From the NCBI RefSeq assembly GCF_051020975.1, contig NW_027478161.1, positions 2,232,001-2,296,000 on the forward strand: 64,000 nt of DNA. Reading direction: 5' to 3'. Positions within the stretch are counted from its first letter, which is position 1. Each line of letters opens with the position of its first letter. A program made the translations under genes and the position numbers. A model generated the notes under the pieces. The model made no database searches. It was not told the DNA's origin and was given only the letters and a program-made list of their open reading frames with translations. The DNA is from Osmia lignaria lignaria. Lineage: Eukaryota; Arthropoda; Insecta; Hymenoptera; Megachilidae. Shown here piece by piece: positions 12,989-26,508 of the stretch.

Positions 12989-14598
12989 TTGCAGATTTAT
13001 CTCAAGGGAAGGGGCCTGACGGACATATTTCGAGATATTTCTTCTTCTTGTTGTTCTTCTTCTGCACAGCTAAGCTGGAAGTGGCATTTGCGGCTCGCAA
13101 TAGTGCAGAGTTATCTCAAAGAGAGGGGCCACGGTGTTTCTGTATCTCTATTATGTTGGTGCGGCTTCGGAACTTTTAAATATCTTGATATATCTCGAGA
13201 ACTACGCATCTGATCAAAAAATATCATGGAACATAAAAAGTAGAAAACTTAATTCTCTACAAAAAAGGTCTTTTAACATTTTGCCATAGCTCGCTTCGTT
13301 TCCGAGATATTTGCAGATTTATCTCAAGGGAAGGGGCCTGACGGACATATTTCGAGATATTTCTTCTTCTTGTTGTTCTTCTTCTGCACAGGTAAGCTGG
13401 AAGTGGCATTTGCGGCTCGCACTAGTGCAGAGTTATCTCAAAGAAAGGGGCCACGGTGTTTCTGTATCTCTATTATGTTGGTGCGGCTTCGGAACTTTTA
13501 AATATCTTGATATATCTCGAGATCTACGCAACTGATCAAAAAATATCATACTACATAAAAAGTAGGAAACTTAATTCTCTACAAGAAAGGTCTCTAAACA
13601 TTTTGCCATAGCTCGCTTCGTTTCCGAGATATTTGCAGATTTATCTCAAGGGAAGGGGCCTGACGGACATATTTCGAGATATTTCTTCTTCTTGTTGTTC
13701 TTCTTCTGCACAGCTAAGCTGGAAGTGGCATTTGCGGCTCGCAATAGTGCAGAGTTATCTCAAAGAGAGGGGCCACGGTGTTTCTGTATCTCTATTATGT
13801 TGGTGCGGCTTCGGAACTTTTAAATATCTTGATATATCTCGAGAACTACGCATCTGATAAAAAAATATCATACTACATAAAAAGTAGGAAACTTAATTCT
13901 CTACAAGAAAGGTCTCTAAACATTTTGCGATAGCTCGCTTCGTTTCCGAGATATTTGCAGATTTATCTCAAGGGAAGGGGCCTGACGGACATATTTCTAG
14001 ATATTTCTTCTTCTTGTTGTTCTTCTTCTGCACAGCTAAGCTGGAAGTGACATTTGCAGCTCGCAATAGTGCAGAGTTATCTCAAAGAGAGGGGCCACGG
14101 TGTTTCTGTATCTCTATTATGTTGGTGCGGCTTCGGAACTTTTAAATATCTTGATATATCTCGAGAACTACGCATCTGATAAAAAAATATCATACTACAT
14201 AAAAAGTAGGAAACTTAATTCTCTACAAGAAAGGTCTCTAAACATTTTGCGATAGCTCGCTTCGTTTCCGAGATATTTGCAGATTTATCTCAAGGGAAGG
14301 GGCCTGACGGACATATTTCTAGATATTTCTTCTTCTTGTTGTTCTTCTTCTGCACAGCTAAGCTGGAAGTGACATTTGCAGCTCGCAATAGTGCAGAGTT
14401 ATCTCAAAGAGAGGGGCCACGGTGTTTCTGTATCTCTATTATGTTGGTGCGGCTTCGGAACTTTTAAATATCTTGATATATCTCGAGAACTACGCATCTG
14501 ATCAAAAAATATCATACAACATAAAAAGTAGGAAACTTAATTCTCTACAAAAAAGGTCTCTTAACATTTTGCCATCGCTCGCTTCGTTTCCGAGATAT
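12989..14598. repeat. G-H-I-J-J cassette, copy 3
   Basis: Matches 10091-11700 at an offset of 2,898 bp (nine units), with the same private variants in G, H, I and both J monomers. It is again followed by an L monomer (14599, 'ccatcgctcgc', 'gtggcacttg'). Confidence 0.88.
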
Positions 14599-16208
14599 TT
14601 GCAGATTTATCTCAAGGGAAGGGGCCTGACGGACATATTTCGAGATATTTCTTCTTCTTGTTGTTCTTCTTCTGCACAGCTAAGCTGGAAGTGGCACTTG
14701 CAGCTCGCAATAGTGCAGAGTTATCTCAAAGAAAGGGGCCACGGTGTTTCTGTATCTCTATTATGTTTGTGCGGCTTCGGAACTTTTAAATATCTCGATA
14801 TATCTCGAGAACTACGCATCTGAGCAAAAAATATCATAGAACATAAAAAGTATGAAACTTAATTCTCTACAAATAAGGTCTCTTAACATTTTGCCATAGC
14901 TCGCTTCGTTTCCGAGATATTTGCAGAGTTATCTCAAGGGAAGGGGCCTGACGCACATATTTCGAGATATTTCTTCTTCTTGTTGTTCTTCTTCTGCACA
15001 GCTAAGCTGGAAGTGGCATTTGCAGCGCGCAATAGTGCAGAGTTATCTCAAAGAAAGGAGCCACGGTGTTTCTGTATCTCTATTATGTTACTGCGGCTTC
15101 GGAACTTTTAAATATCTCGATATATCTCGAAAACTACGCTTCTGATCAAGAAATATCATAGAAGGTAAATTGTAGGAAACATAATTCTCTAGAAAAAAGG
15201 TCTCTTAACATTTTGCCATAGCTCGCTTCGTTTCCGAGATATTTGCAGATTTATCTCAAGGGAAGGGGTCTGACGGACATATTTCGAGATATTTCTTCTT
15301 CTTGTTGTTCTTCTTCTGCACAGCTAAGCTGGAAGTGGCATTTGCAGCTCGCAATAGTGCAGAGTTATCTCAAAGAAAGGGGCCACGGTGTTTCTGTATC
15401 TCTATTATGTTGGTGCGGCTTCGGAACTTTTAAATATCTTGATATATCTCGAGAACTACGCATCTGATCAAAAAATATCATAGAACATAAAAAGTAGGAA
15501 ACTTAATTCTCTACAAAAAAGGTCTCTTAACATTTTGCCATAGCTCGCTTCGTTTCCGAGATATTTGCAGATTTATCTCAAGGGAAGGGGCCTAACGGAC
15601 ATATTTCGAGATATTTCTTCTTCTTGTTGTTCTTCTTCTGCACAGCTAAACTGGAAGTGGCATTTCCAGCTCGCAATAGTGCAGAGTTATCTCAAAGAAA
15701 GGGGCCACGGTGTTTCTGTATCTCTATTATGTTTGTGCGGCTTCGGAACTTTTAAATATCTCGATATATCTCGAGAACTGCGCATCTGAGCAAAAAATAT
15801 CATAGAACATAAAAAGTAGGAAACTTAATTCTCTACAAATAAGGTCTCTTAACATTTTGCCATAGCTCGCTTCGTTTCCGAGATATTTGCAGAGTTATCT
15901 CAAGGGAAGGGGCCTGACGGACATATTTCGAGATATTTCTTCTTCTTGTTGTTCTTCTTCTGCACAGCTAAGCTGGAAGTGGCATTTGCAGCTCGCAATA
16001 GTGCAGAGTTACCTCAAAGAAAGGGGCCACGGTGTTTCTGTATCTCTATTATGTTGGTGCCGCTTCGGAACTTTTAAATATCTTGATATATCTCGAAAAC
16101 TACGGTTCTGATCAAAAAATATCATAGAACATAAATTGTAGGAAACATAATTCTCTACAAAAAAGGTCTGTGAACATTTTGCCATAGCTCTCTTCGTTTC
16201 CGAGATAT
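14599..16208. repeat. L, N, O, P monomers and N/F chimera
   Basis: 14599 is L type, with a right half carrying 'ttatgtttgtgcgg' and 'ctgagcaaaa'. 14921 is N type ('ttgcagagttatctc', 'cagcgcgcaatag', 'aaaggagccacgg', 'tgttactgcgg', 'ctctagaaaaaagg'). 15243 is O type on the left ('ggggtctgacgg'). 15565 is P type ('gcctaacggac', 'taaactgg', 'tttccagctcg', 'tttgtgcgg'). 15887 starts like N and ends like F ('gtgccgcttcgg'), leading into the fourth G cassette. Confidence 0.8.
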
Positions 16209-17496
16209 TTGCAGATATATCTCAAGGGAAGGGGCCTGACGGACATATTTCGAGATATTTCTTCTTCTTGTTGTTCTTCTTCTGCACAGCTAAGCTGGAA
16301 GTGGCATTTGCGGCTCGCAATAGTGCAGAGTTATCTCAAAGAGAGGGGCCACGGTGTTTCTGTATCTCTATTATGTTGGTGCGGCTTCGGAACTTTTAAA
16401 TATCTTGATATATCTCGAGAACTACGCATCTGATCAAAAAATATCATGGAACATAAAAAGTAGAAAACTTAATTCTCTACAAAAAAGGTCTTTTAACATT
16501 TTGCCATAGCTCGCTTCGTTTCCGAGATATTTGCAGATTTATCTCAAGGGAAGGGGCCTGACGGACATATTTCGAGATATTTCTTCTTCTTGTTGTTCTT
16601 CTTCTGCACAGGTAAGCTGGAAGTGGCATTTGCGGCTCGCACTAGTGCAGAGTTATCTCAAAGAAAGGGGCCACGGTGTTTCTGTATCTCTATTATGTTG
16701 GTGCGGCTTCGGAACTTTTAAATATCTTGATATATCTCGAGATCTACGCAACTGATCAAAAAATATCATACTACATAAAAAGTAGGAAACTTAATTCTCT
16801 ACAAGAAAGGTCTCTAAACATTTTGCCATAGCTCGCTTCGTTTCCGAGATATTTGCAGATTTATCTCAAGGGAAGGGGCCTGACGGACATATTTCGAGAT
16901 ATTTCTTCTTCTTGTTGTTCTTCTTCTGCACAGCTAAGCTGGAAGTGGCATTTGCGGCTCGCAATAGTGCAGAGTTATCTCAAAGAGAGGGGCCACGGTG
17001 TTTCTGTATCTCTATTATGTTGGTGCGGCTTCGGAACTTTTAAATATCTTGATATATCTCGAGAACTACGCATCTGATAAAAAAATATCATACTACATAA
17101 AAAGTAGGAAACTTAATTCTCTACAAGAAAGGTCTCTAAACATTTTGCGATAGCTCGCTTCGTTTCCGAGATATTTGCAGATTTATCTCAAGGGAAGGGG
17201 CCTGACGGACATATTTCTAGATATTTCTTCTTCTTGCTGTTCTTCTTCTGCACAGCTAAGCTGGAAGTGACATTTGCAGCTCGCAATAGTGCAGAGTTAT
17301 CTCAAAGAGAGGGGCCACGGTGTTTCTGTATCTCTATTATGTTGGTGCGGCTTCGGAACTTTTAAATATCTTGATATATCTCGAGAACTACGCATCTGAT
17401 CAAAAAATATCATACAACATAAAAAGTAGGAAACTTTATTCTCTACAAAAAAGGTCTCTTAACATTTTGCCATCGCTCGCTTCGTTTCCGAGATAT
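16209..17496. repeat. G-H-I-J cassette, copy 4 (single J)
   Basis: G (16209), H (16531), I (16853) and one J (17175) match earlier cassettes. One J unit is missing compared with copies 2 and 3, so J number varies by one unit. The J here has 'cttgctgttc' instead of 'cttgttgttc'. Confidence 0.87.
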
Positions 17497-20071
17497 TTGC
17501 AGATTTATCTCAAGGGAAGGGGCCTGACGGACATATTTCGAGATATTTCTTCTTCTTGTTGTTCTTCTTCTGCACAGCTAAGCTGGAAGTGGCACTTGCA
17601 GCTCGCAATAGTGCAGAGTTATCTCAAAGAAAGGGGCCACGGTGTTTCTGTATCTCTATTATGTTTGTGCGGCTTCGGAACTTTTAAATATCTCGATATA
17701 TCTCGAAAACTACGCTTCTGATCAAGAAATATCATAGAAGGTAAATTGTAGGAAACATAATTCTCTAGAAAAAAGGTCTCTTAACATTTTGCCATAGCTC
17801 GCTTCGTTTCCGAGATATTTGCAGATTTATCTCAAGGGAAGGGGTCTGACGGACATATTTCGAGATATTTCTTCTTCTTGTTGTTCTTCTTCTGCACAGC
17901 TAAGCTGGAAGTGGCATTTGCAGCTCGCAATAGTGCAGAGTTATCTCAAAGAAAGGGGCCACCGTGTTTCTGTATCTCTATTATGTTGGTGCGGCTTCGG
18001 AATTTTTAAATATCTCGATATATCTCGAAAACTACGCTTCTGATCAAAAACTATCATAGAACATAAATTGTAGGAAATATAATTCTCTACAAAAAAGGTC
18101 TCTTAACATTTTGCCATAGCTCGCTTCGTTTCCGAGATATTTGCAGATTTATCTCAAGGGAAGGGGCCTGACGGACATATTTCGAGATATTTCTTCTTCT
18201 TGTTGTTCTTCTTCTGCACAGCTAAGCTGGAAGTGGCATTTGCGGCTCGCAATAGTGCAGAGTTATCTCAAAGAGAGGGGCCACGGTGTTTCTGTATCTC
18301 TATTATGTTGGTGCGGCTTCGGAACTTTTAAATATCTTGATATATCTCGAGAACTACGCATCTGATAAAAAAATATCATACTACATAAAAAGTAGGAAAC
18401 TTAATTCTCTACAAGAAAGGTCTCTAAACATTTTGCCATAGCTCCCTTCGTTTCCGAGATATTTGCAGATTTATCTCAAGGGAAGGGGCCTGACGGACAT
18501 TTTCGAGATATTTCTTCTTCTTGTTGTTCTTCTTCTGCACAGCTAAGCTGGAAGTGGCATTTGCAGCTCGCAATAGTGCAGAGTTATCTCAAAGAAAGGG
18601 GCCACGGTGTTTCTGTATCTCTATTATGTTGGTGCGGCTTCGGAACTTTTAAATATCTTGATATATCTCGAGAACTACGCATCTGATCAAAAAATATCAT
18701 AGAACATAAAAAGTAGGAAACTTAATTCTCTACAAAAAAGGTCTCTTAACATTTTGCCATAGCTCGCTTCGTTTCCGAGATATTTGCAGATTTATCTCAA
18801 GGGAAGGGGCCTAACGGACATATTTCGAGATATTTCTTCTTCTTGTTGTTCTTCTTCTGCACAGCTAAACTGGAAGTGGCATTTCCAGCTCGCAATAGTG
18901 CAGAGTTATCTCAAAGAAAGGGGCCACGGTGTTTCTGTATCTCTATTATGTTTGTGCGGCTTCGGAACTTTTAAATATCTCGATATATCTCGAGAACTAC
19001 GCATCTGAGCAAAAAATATCATGGAACATAAAAAGTAGGAAACTTAATTCTCTACAAATAAGGTCTCTTAACATTTTGCCATAGCTCGCTTCGTTTCCGA
19101 GATATTTGCAGAGTTATCTCAAGGGAAGGGGCCTGACGGACATATTTCGAGATATTTCTTCTTCTTGTTGTTCTTCTTCTGCACAGCTAAGCTGGAAGTG
19201 GCATTTGCAGCGCGCAATAGTGCAGAGTTATCTCAAAGAAAGGAGCCACGGTGTTTCTGTATCTCTATTATGTTACTGCGGCTTCGGAACTTTTAAATAT
19301 CTCGATATATCTCGAAAACTACGCTTCTGATCAAGAAATATCATAGAAGGTAAATTGTAGGAAACATAATTCTCTAGAAAAAAGGTCTCTTAACATTTTG
19401 CCATAGCTCGCTTCGTTTCCGAGATATTTGCAGATTTATCTCAAGGGAAGGGGTCTGACGGACATATTTCGAGATATTTCTTCTTCTTGTTGTTCTTCTT
19501 CTGCACAGCTAAGCTGGAAGTGGCATTTGCAGCTCGCAATAGTGCAGAGTTATCTCAAAGAAAGGGGCCACCGTGTTTCTGTATCTCTATTATGTTGGTG
19601 CGGCTTCGGAATTTTTAAATATCTCGATATATCTCGAAAACTACGCTTCTGATCAAAAACTATCATAGAACATAAATTGTAGGAAATATAATTCTCTACA
19701 AAAAAGGTCTCTTAACATTTTGCCATAGCTCGCTTCGTTTCCGAGATATTTGCAGATTTATCTCAAGGGAAGGGGCCTGACGGACATATTTCGAGATATT
19801 TCTTCTTCTTGTTGTTCTTCTTCTGCACAGCTAAGCTGGAAGTGGCATTTGCGGCTCGCAATAGTGCAGAGTTATCTCAAAGAGAGGGGCCACGGTGTTT
19901 CTGTATCTCTATTATGTTGGTGCGGCTTCGGAACTTTTAAATATCTTGATATATCTCGAGAACTACGCATCTGATCAAAAAATATCATAGAACATAAAAA
20001 GTAGGAAACTTAATTCTCTACAAAAAAGGTCTCTTAACATTTTGCCATAGCTTGCTTCGTTTCCGAGATAT
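17497..20071. repeat. L/N chimera followed by N-O-Q-P series
   Basis: 17497 starts as L ('gtggcacttg') and ends as N ('atcaagaaatatc', 'gaaggtaaattg', 'ctctagaaaaaagg'). Then come O (17819, 'ccaccgtgtttc', 'ggaatttttaaa'), Q (18141, 'gcggctcgcaatag', 'gagagggg'), a unit with the lead-in 'gctcccttcg' (18463, one base short at 'gacattttcg'), P (18784), N (19106), O (19428) and Q (19750). The N-O pair recurs at an offset of about 1,609 bp and several more times downstream. Confidence 0.8.
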
Positions 20072-23000
20072 TTGCAGATTTATCTCAAGGGAAGGGGCCT
20101 AACGGACATATTTCGAGATATTTCTTCTTCTTGTTGTTCTTCTTCTGCACAGCTAAACTGGAAGTGGCATTTCCAGCTCGCAATAGTGCAGAGTTATCTC
20201 AAAGAAAGGAGCCACGGTGTTTCTGTATCTCTATTATGTTGGTGCGGCTTCGGAACTTTTAAATACCTTAATATATCTCGAGAACTACGCATCTGATCAG
20301 AAAATATCATAGAACATAAATAGTAGGAAACTTAATTCTCTACAAAAAAGGTATCTTAACGTTTTGCCATAGCTCGCATCGTATGCGAGATATTTGCAGA
20401 TTTAGCTCAAGGGGAGGGGCCTGACGGACATATTTCGAAATATTTCTTCTTCTTGTTGTTCTTCTTCTGCACAGCTAAGCTGGAAGTGGCATTTGCAGCT
20501 CGCAATAGTGCAGAGTTATCTCAGAGACAGAGGCCACGGTGTTTCTGTATCTCTATTATGTTGGTGCGGCTTCGGAACTTTGAAATATCTCGATATATCT
20601 CGAAAACTACGCTTCTGATCAAAAAATATCATAGAACATAAAGTGTAGGAAACATAATTCTCTACAAAAAAGGTCTCTTAACATTTTGCCATAGCTCGTT
20701 TCGTTTCCGAGATATTTGCAGATTTATCTCAAGGGAAGGGGCCTAACGGACATATTTCGAGATATTTCTTCTTCTTGTTGTTCTTCTTCTGCACAGCTAA
20801 ACTGGAAGTGGCATTTCCAGCTCGCAATAGTGCAGAGTTATCTCAAAGAAAGGGGCCACGGTGTTTCTGTATCTCTATTATGTTTGTGCGGCTTCGGAAC
20901 TTTTAAATATCTCGATGTATCTCGAGAACTACGCATCTGAGCAAAAAATATCATAGAACATAAAAAGTAGGAAACTTAATTCTCTACAAATAAGGTCTCT
21001 TAACATTTTGCCATAGCTCGCTTCGTTTCCGAGATATTTGCAGATTTATCTCAAGGGAAGGGGGCTGACGGACATATTTCGAGATATTTCTTCTTCTTGT
21101 TGTTCTTCTTCTGCACAGCTAACCTCGAAGTGGCATTTGCAGCTCGCAATAGTGCAGAGTTATCTCAAAGAAAGGGGCCACGGTGTTTCTGTATCTCTAT
21201 TATGTTGGTGCGGCTTCGGAACTTTTAAATATCTTGATATATCTCGAGAACTACGCATCTGATCAAAAAATATCATAGAACATAAAAAGTAGGAAACTTA
21301 ATTCGCTACAAATAAGGTCTCTGAACATTTTGCCATAGCTCGGTTCGTTTCCGAAATATTTGCAGATTTATCTCAAGGGAAGGGGCCTGACGGACATATT
21401 TCGAGATGTTTCTTCTTCTTGTTGTTCTTCTTCTGCACAGCTAAGCTGGAAGTGGCATTTGCAGCGCGCAATAGTGCAGAGTTATCTCAAAGAAAGGAGC
21501 CACGGTGTTTCTGTATCTCTATTATGTTACTGCGGCTTCGGAACTTTTAAATATCTCGATATATCTCGAAAACTACGCTTCTGATCAAGAAATATCATAG
21601 AAGGTAAATTGTAGGAAACATAATTCTCTAGAAAAAAGGTCTCTTAACATTTTGCCATAGCTCGCTTCGTTTCCGAGATATTTGCAGATTTATCTCAAGG
21701 GAAGGGGTCTGACGGACATATTTCGAGATATTTCTTCTTCTTGTTGTTCTTCTTCTGCACAGCTAAGCTGGAAGTGGCATTTGCAGCTCGCAATAGTGCA
21801 GAGTTATCTCAAAGAAAGGGGCCACCGTGTTTCTGTATCTCTATTATGTTGGTGCGGCTTCGGAATTTTTAAATATCTCGATATATCTCGAAAACTACGC
21901 TTCTGATCAAAAAATATCATAGAACATAAATTGTAGGAAATATAATTCTCTACAAAAAAGGTCTCTTAACATTTTGCCATAGCTCGCTTCGTTTCCGAGA
22001 TATTTGCAGATTTATCTCAAGGGAAGGGGCCTGACGGACATATTTCGAGATTTCTTCTTCTTGTTGTTCTTCTTCTGCACAGCTAAGCTGGAAGTGGCAT
22101 TTCCAGCTCGCAATAGTGCAGAGTTATCTCAAAGAAAGGAGCCACGGTGTTTCTGTATCTCTATTATGTTGGTGCGGCTTCGGAACTTTTAAATACCTTA
22201 ATATATCTCGAGAACTACGCATCTGATCAGAAAATATCATAGAACATAAATAGTAGGAAACTTAATTCTCTACAAAAAAGGTGTCTTAACGTTTTGCCAT
22301 AGCTCGCATCGTATGCGAGATATTTGCAGATTTAGCTCAAGGGGAGGGGCCTGACGGACATATTTCGAAATATTTCTTCTTCTTGTTGTTCTTCTTCTGC
22401 ACAGCTAAGCTGGAAGTGGCATTTGCAGCTCGCAATAGTGCAGAGTTATCTCAGAGAAAGAGGCCACGGTGTTTCTGTATCTCTATTATGTTGGTGCGGC
22501 TTCGGAACTTTGAAATATCTCGATATATCTCGAAAACTACGCTTCTGATCAAAAAATATCATAGAACATAAAGTGTAGGAAACATAATTCTCTACAAAAA
22601 AGGTCTCTTAACATTTTGCCATAGCTCGTTTCGTTTCCGAGATATTTGCAGATATATCTCAAGGGAAGGGGCCTGACGGACATATTTCGAGATATTTCTC
22701 CTTCTTCTTGTTCTTCTTCCGCACAGCTAAGCTGGAAGTGGCATTTACAGCTCGCAATAGTGCAGAGTTATCTCAAAGAAAGGGGCCACGGTGTTTCTGT
22801 ATCTCTATTATGTTGGTGCGGCTTCGGAACCTTTAAATATCTTGATATATCTCGAGAACTACGCATCTGATCAAAAAATATCATAGAACATAAATACTAG
22901 GAAACTTAATTTCCTACAAAAATGGTCTCTCAACATCTTCCCATAGCTCGCATCGTTTGCGAGATATTTGCAGATTTAGCTCAAGGGAAGGGGCCTGACG

Positions 23001-23289
23001 GACATATTCCGAGATATTTCTTGTTCTTGTTGTGCTTCTTCTGCACAGCTAAGCTGGAAGTGGCATTTGCAGCTCGCAATAGTGCAGAGTTATCTCAAAG
23101 AAAGGGGCCACGGTGTTTCTGTATCCCTATTATGTTGGTGCGGCTTCGGAACTTTTGAATACCTTAATATATCTCGAGAACTACGCATCTGATCAGAAAA
23201 TATCATAGAACATAAATAGTAGGAAACTTAATTCTCTACAAAAAAGGTGTCTTAACGTTTTGCCATAGCTCGCATCGTATGCGAGATAT
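20072..23289. repeat. R-S series, two imperfect six-unit copies, with divergent monomers
   Basis: R (20072, 'aaataccttaatatatc') and S (20394, 'atttagctcaaggggagg', 'aactttgaaatatc') recur at 22004 and 22324, about six units later, with the same 'aacataaagtgtagg' after S. P (20716), T (21038, 'gggggctgacgg', 'taacctcgaag'), N (21360) and O (21682) lie between. In the second copy, two unusual units (22646 and 22968) replace P and T. The monomer at 22004 lacks two bases ('cgagatttcttc'). Confidence 0.75.
22968..23289. repeat. Strongly diverged satellite monomer
   Basis: Among the most divergent full-length monomers. Private changes include 'aatggtctctcaacatcttccc' type changes in the lead-in, 'cgcatcgtttgcgag', 'atttagctcaag' (a TAG in the open frame), 'acatattccgag', 'tttcttgttcttgttgtgc' in the TTC tract and 'tatccctatt'. 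Its right end ('ttttgaataccttaatat') is the source-type for the right half of the chimera at 26509. Confidence 0.8.
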
Positions 23290-24255
23290 TTGCAGAGTTA
23301 TCTCAAGGGAAGGGGCCTGACGGACATATTTCGAGATATTTCTTCTTCTTGTTGTTCTTCTTCTGCACAGCTAAGCTGGAAGTGGCATTTGCAGCGCGCA
23401 ATAGTGCAGAGTTATCTCAAAGAAAGGAGCCACGGTGTTTCTGTATCTCTATTATGTTACTGCGGCTTCGGAACTTTTAAATATCTCGATATATCTCGAA
23501 AACTACGCTTCTGATCAAGAAATATCATAGAAGGTAAATTGTAGGAAACATAATTCTCTAGAAAAAAGGTCTCTTAACATTTTGCCATAGCTCGCTTCGT
23601 TTCCGAGATATTTGCAGATTTATCTCAAGGGAAGGGGTCTGACGGACATATTTCGAGATATTTCTTCTTCTTGTTGTTCTTCTTCTGCACAGCTAAGCTG
23701 GAAGTGGCATTTGCAGCTCGCAATAGTGCAGAGTTATCTCAAAGAAAGGGGCCACCGTGTTTCTGTATCTCTATTATGTTGGTGCGGCTTCGGAATTTTT
23801 AAATATCTCGATATATCTCGAAAACTACGCTTCTGATCAAAAACTATCATAGAACATAAATTGTAGGAAATATAATTCTCTACAAAAAAGGTCTCTTAAC
23901 ATTTTGCCATAGCTCGCTTCGTTTCCGAGATATTTGCAGATTTATCTCAAGGGAAGGGGCCTGACGGACATATTTCGAGATATTTCTTCTTCTTGTTGTT
24001 CTTCTTCTGCACAGCTAAGCTGGAAGTGGCATTTGCGGCTCGCAATAGTGCAGAGTTATCTCAAAGAGAGGGGCCACGGTGTTTCTGTATCTCTATTATG
24101 TTGGTGCGGCTTCGGAACTTTTAAATATCTTGATATATCTCGAGAACTACGCATCTGATAAAAAAATATCATACTACATAAAAAGTAGGAAACTTAATTC
24201 TCTACAAGAAAGGTCTCTAAACATTTTGCCATAGCTCCCTTCGTTTCCGAGATAT

Positions 24256-24577
24256 TTGCAGATTTATCTCAAGGGAAGGGGCCTGACGGACATATTTCGA
24301 GATATTTCTTCTTCTTGTTGTTCTTCTTCTGCACAGCTAAGCTGGAAGTGGCATTTGCAGCTCGCAATAGTGCAGAGTTATCTCAAAGAAAGGGGCCACG
24401 GTGTTTCTGTATCTCTATTATGTTGGTGCGGCTTCGGAACTTTTAAATATCTTGATATATCTCGAGAACTACGCATCTGAGCAAAAAATATCATAGAACA
24501 TAAAAAGTAGGAAACTTAATTCTCTACAAATAAGGTCTCTTAACATTTTGCCATAGCTCGCTTCGTTTCCGAGATAT
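24256..24577. repeat. Chimeric monomer marking loss of one unit
   Basis: The left part, with lead-in 'gctcccttcg' and a right half up to '-gagaactacgcatctga', matches 27797. The end, 'ctgagcaaaaaatatc' followed by 'ctacaaataagg', matches the end of 28119. The block at 26831 has both units (27797 and 28119) where this block has one. A one-unit unequal exchange (loss here, or gain there) explains the 11 against 12 monomer difference. Confidence 0.75.
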
Positions 24578-26508
24578 TTGCAGATTTATCTCAAGGGAAG
24601 GGGGCTGACGGACATATTTCGAGATATTTCTTCTTCTTGTTGTTCTTCTTCTGCACAGCTAACCTCGAAGTGGCATTTGCAGCTCGCAATAGTGCAGAGT
24701 TATCTCAAAGAAAGGGGCCACGGTGTTTCTGTATCTCTATTATGTTGGTGCGGCTTCGGAACTTATAATATCTTGATATATCTCGAGAACTACGCATCTG
24801 ATCAAAAAATATCATAGAACATAAAAAGTAGGAAACTTAATTCGCTACAAATAAGGTCTCTGAACATTTTGCCATAGCTCGGTTCGTTTCCGAAATATTT
24901 GCAGATTTATCTCAAGGGAAGGGGCCTGACGGACATATTTCGAGATATTTCTTCTTCTTGTTGTTCTTCTTCTGCACAGCTAAGCTGGAAGTGGCATTTG
25001 CGGCTCGCACTAGTGCAGAGTTATCTCAAAGAAAGGGGCCACGGTGTTTCTGTATCTCTAGTATGTTGGTGCGGCTTCGGAACTTTTAAATATCTCGATA
25101 TATCTCGAAAACTACGCTTCTGATCAAAAAATATCATAGAACATAAATTGTAGGAAACATAATTCTCTACAAAAAAGGTCTCTTAACATTTTGCCATAGC
25201 TCGCTTCGTTTCCGAGATATTTGCAGATTTATCTCAAGGGAAGGGGCCTGACGGACATATTTCGAGATATTTCTTCTTCTTGTTGTTCTTCTTCTGCACA
25301 GCTAAGCTGGAAGTGGCATTTGCGGCTCGCACTAGTGCACAGTTATCTCAAAGAACGGGGCCACGGTGTTTCTGTATCTCTAATATGTTGGTGCGGCTTC
25401 GGAACTTTTAAGTATCTCGATATATCTCGAAAACTACGCTTCTGATCAAAAAATATCATAGAACATAAATTGTAGGAAACATAATTCTCTACAAAAAACG
25501 TCTCTTAACATTTTGCGATAGCTCGCTTCGTTTCCGAGATATTTGCAGATTCAGCTCAAAGGAACTGGCCTGACGGACATATTTCGAGATACTTCTTCTT
25601 CTTGTTGTTCTTCCTCTGCACAGCTAAGCTGGAAGTGGCATTTGCGGCTCGCACTAGTGCAGAGTTATCTCAAAGAAAGGGGCCACGGTGTTTCTGTATC
25701 TCTATTATGTTGGTGCGGCTTCGGAACTTTTAAATATCTCGATATATCTCGAAAACTACGCTTCTGATCAAAAAATATCATAGAGCGTAAACTGTAGGAA
25801 ACATTATTCTCTACAAAAAAGGTCTCTTAACATTTTGCCATAGCTCGCTTCGTTTCCGAGATATTTGCAGATTTATCTCAAGGGAAGTGGCCTGACGGAC
25901 ATATTTCGAGATATTTCTTCTTCTTGTTGTTCTTCTTCTGCACAGCTAAGCTGGAAGTGGCATTTGCAGCTCGCAATAGTGCAGAGTTATCCCAAAGAAA
26001 GGGGCCACGGTGTTTCTGTATCTCTATTATGTTGGTGCGGCTTCGGAACTTTTAAATATCTTGATATATCTCGAGAACTACGCATCTGATCAAAAAATAT
26101 CATACTACATAAAAAGTAGGAAACTTGATTCTCTACAAGAAAGGTCTCTAAACATTTTGCCATAGCTCGCTTCGTTTCCGAGATATTTGCAGATTTATCT
26201 CAAGGGAAGGGGCCTGACGGACATATTTCGAGATATTTCTTCTTCTTGTTGTTCTTCTTCTGCACAGCTAAGCTGGAAGTGGCATTTGCAGCTCGCAATA
26301 GTGCAGAGTTATCTCAAAGAGAGGGGCCACGGTGTTTCTGTATCTCTATTATGTTGGTGCGGCTTCGGAACTTTTAAATATCTTGATATATCTCGAGAAC
26401 TACGCATCTGATCAAAAAATATCATAGAACATAAATTGTAGGGAACATAATTCTCTACAAAAAAGGTCTCTTAACATTTTGCCATAGCTCGCTTCCTTTC
26501 CGAGATAT

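Noticed and set aside
22968..23289. Possible inserted foreign element
   Set aside because: The unit is divergent but aligns along its full 322 bp with the other monomers. It is an old or fast-diverging monomer, not an insertion.
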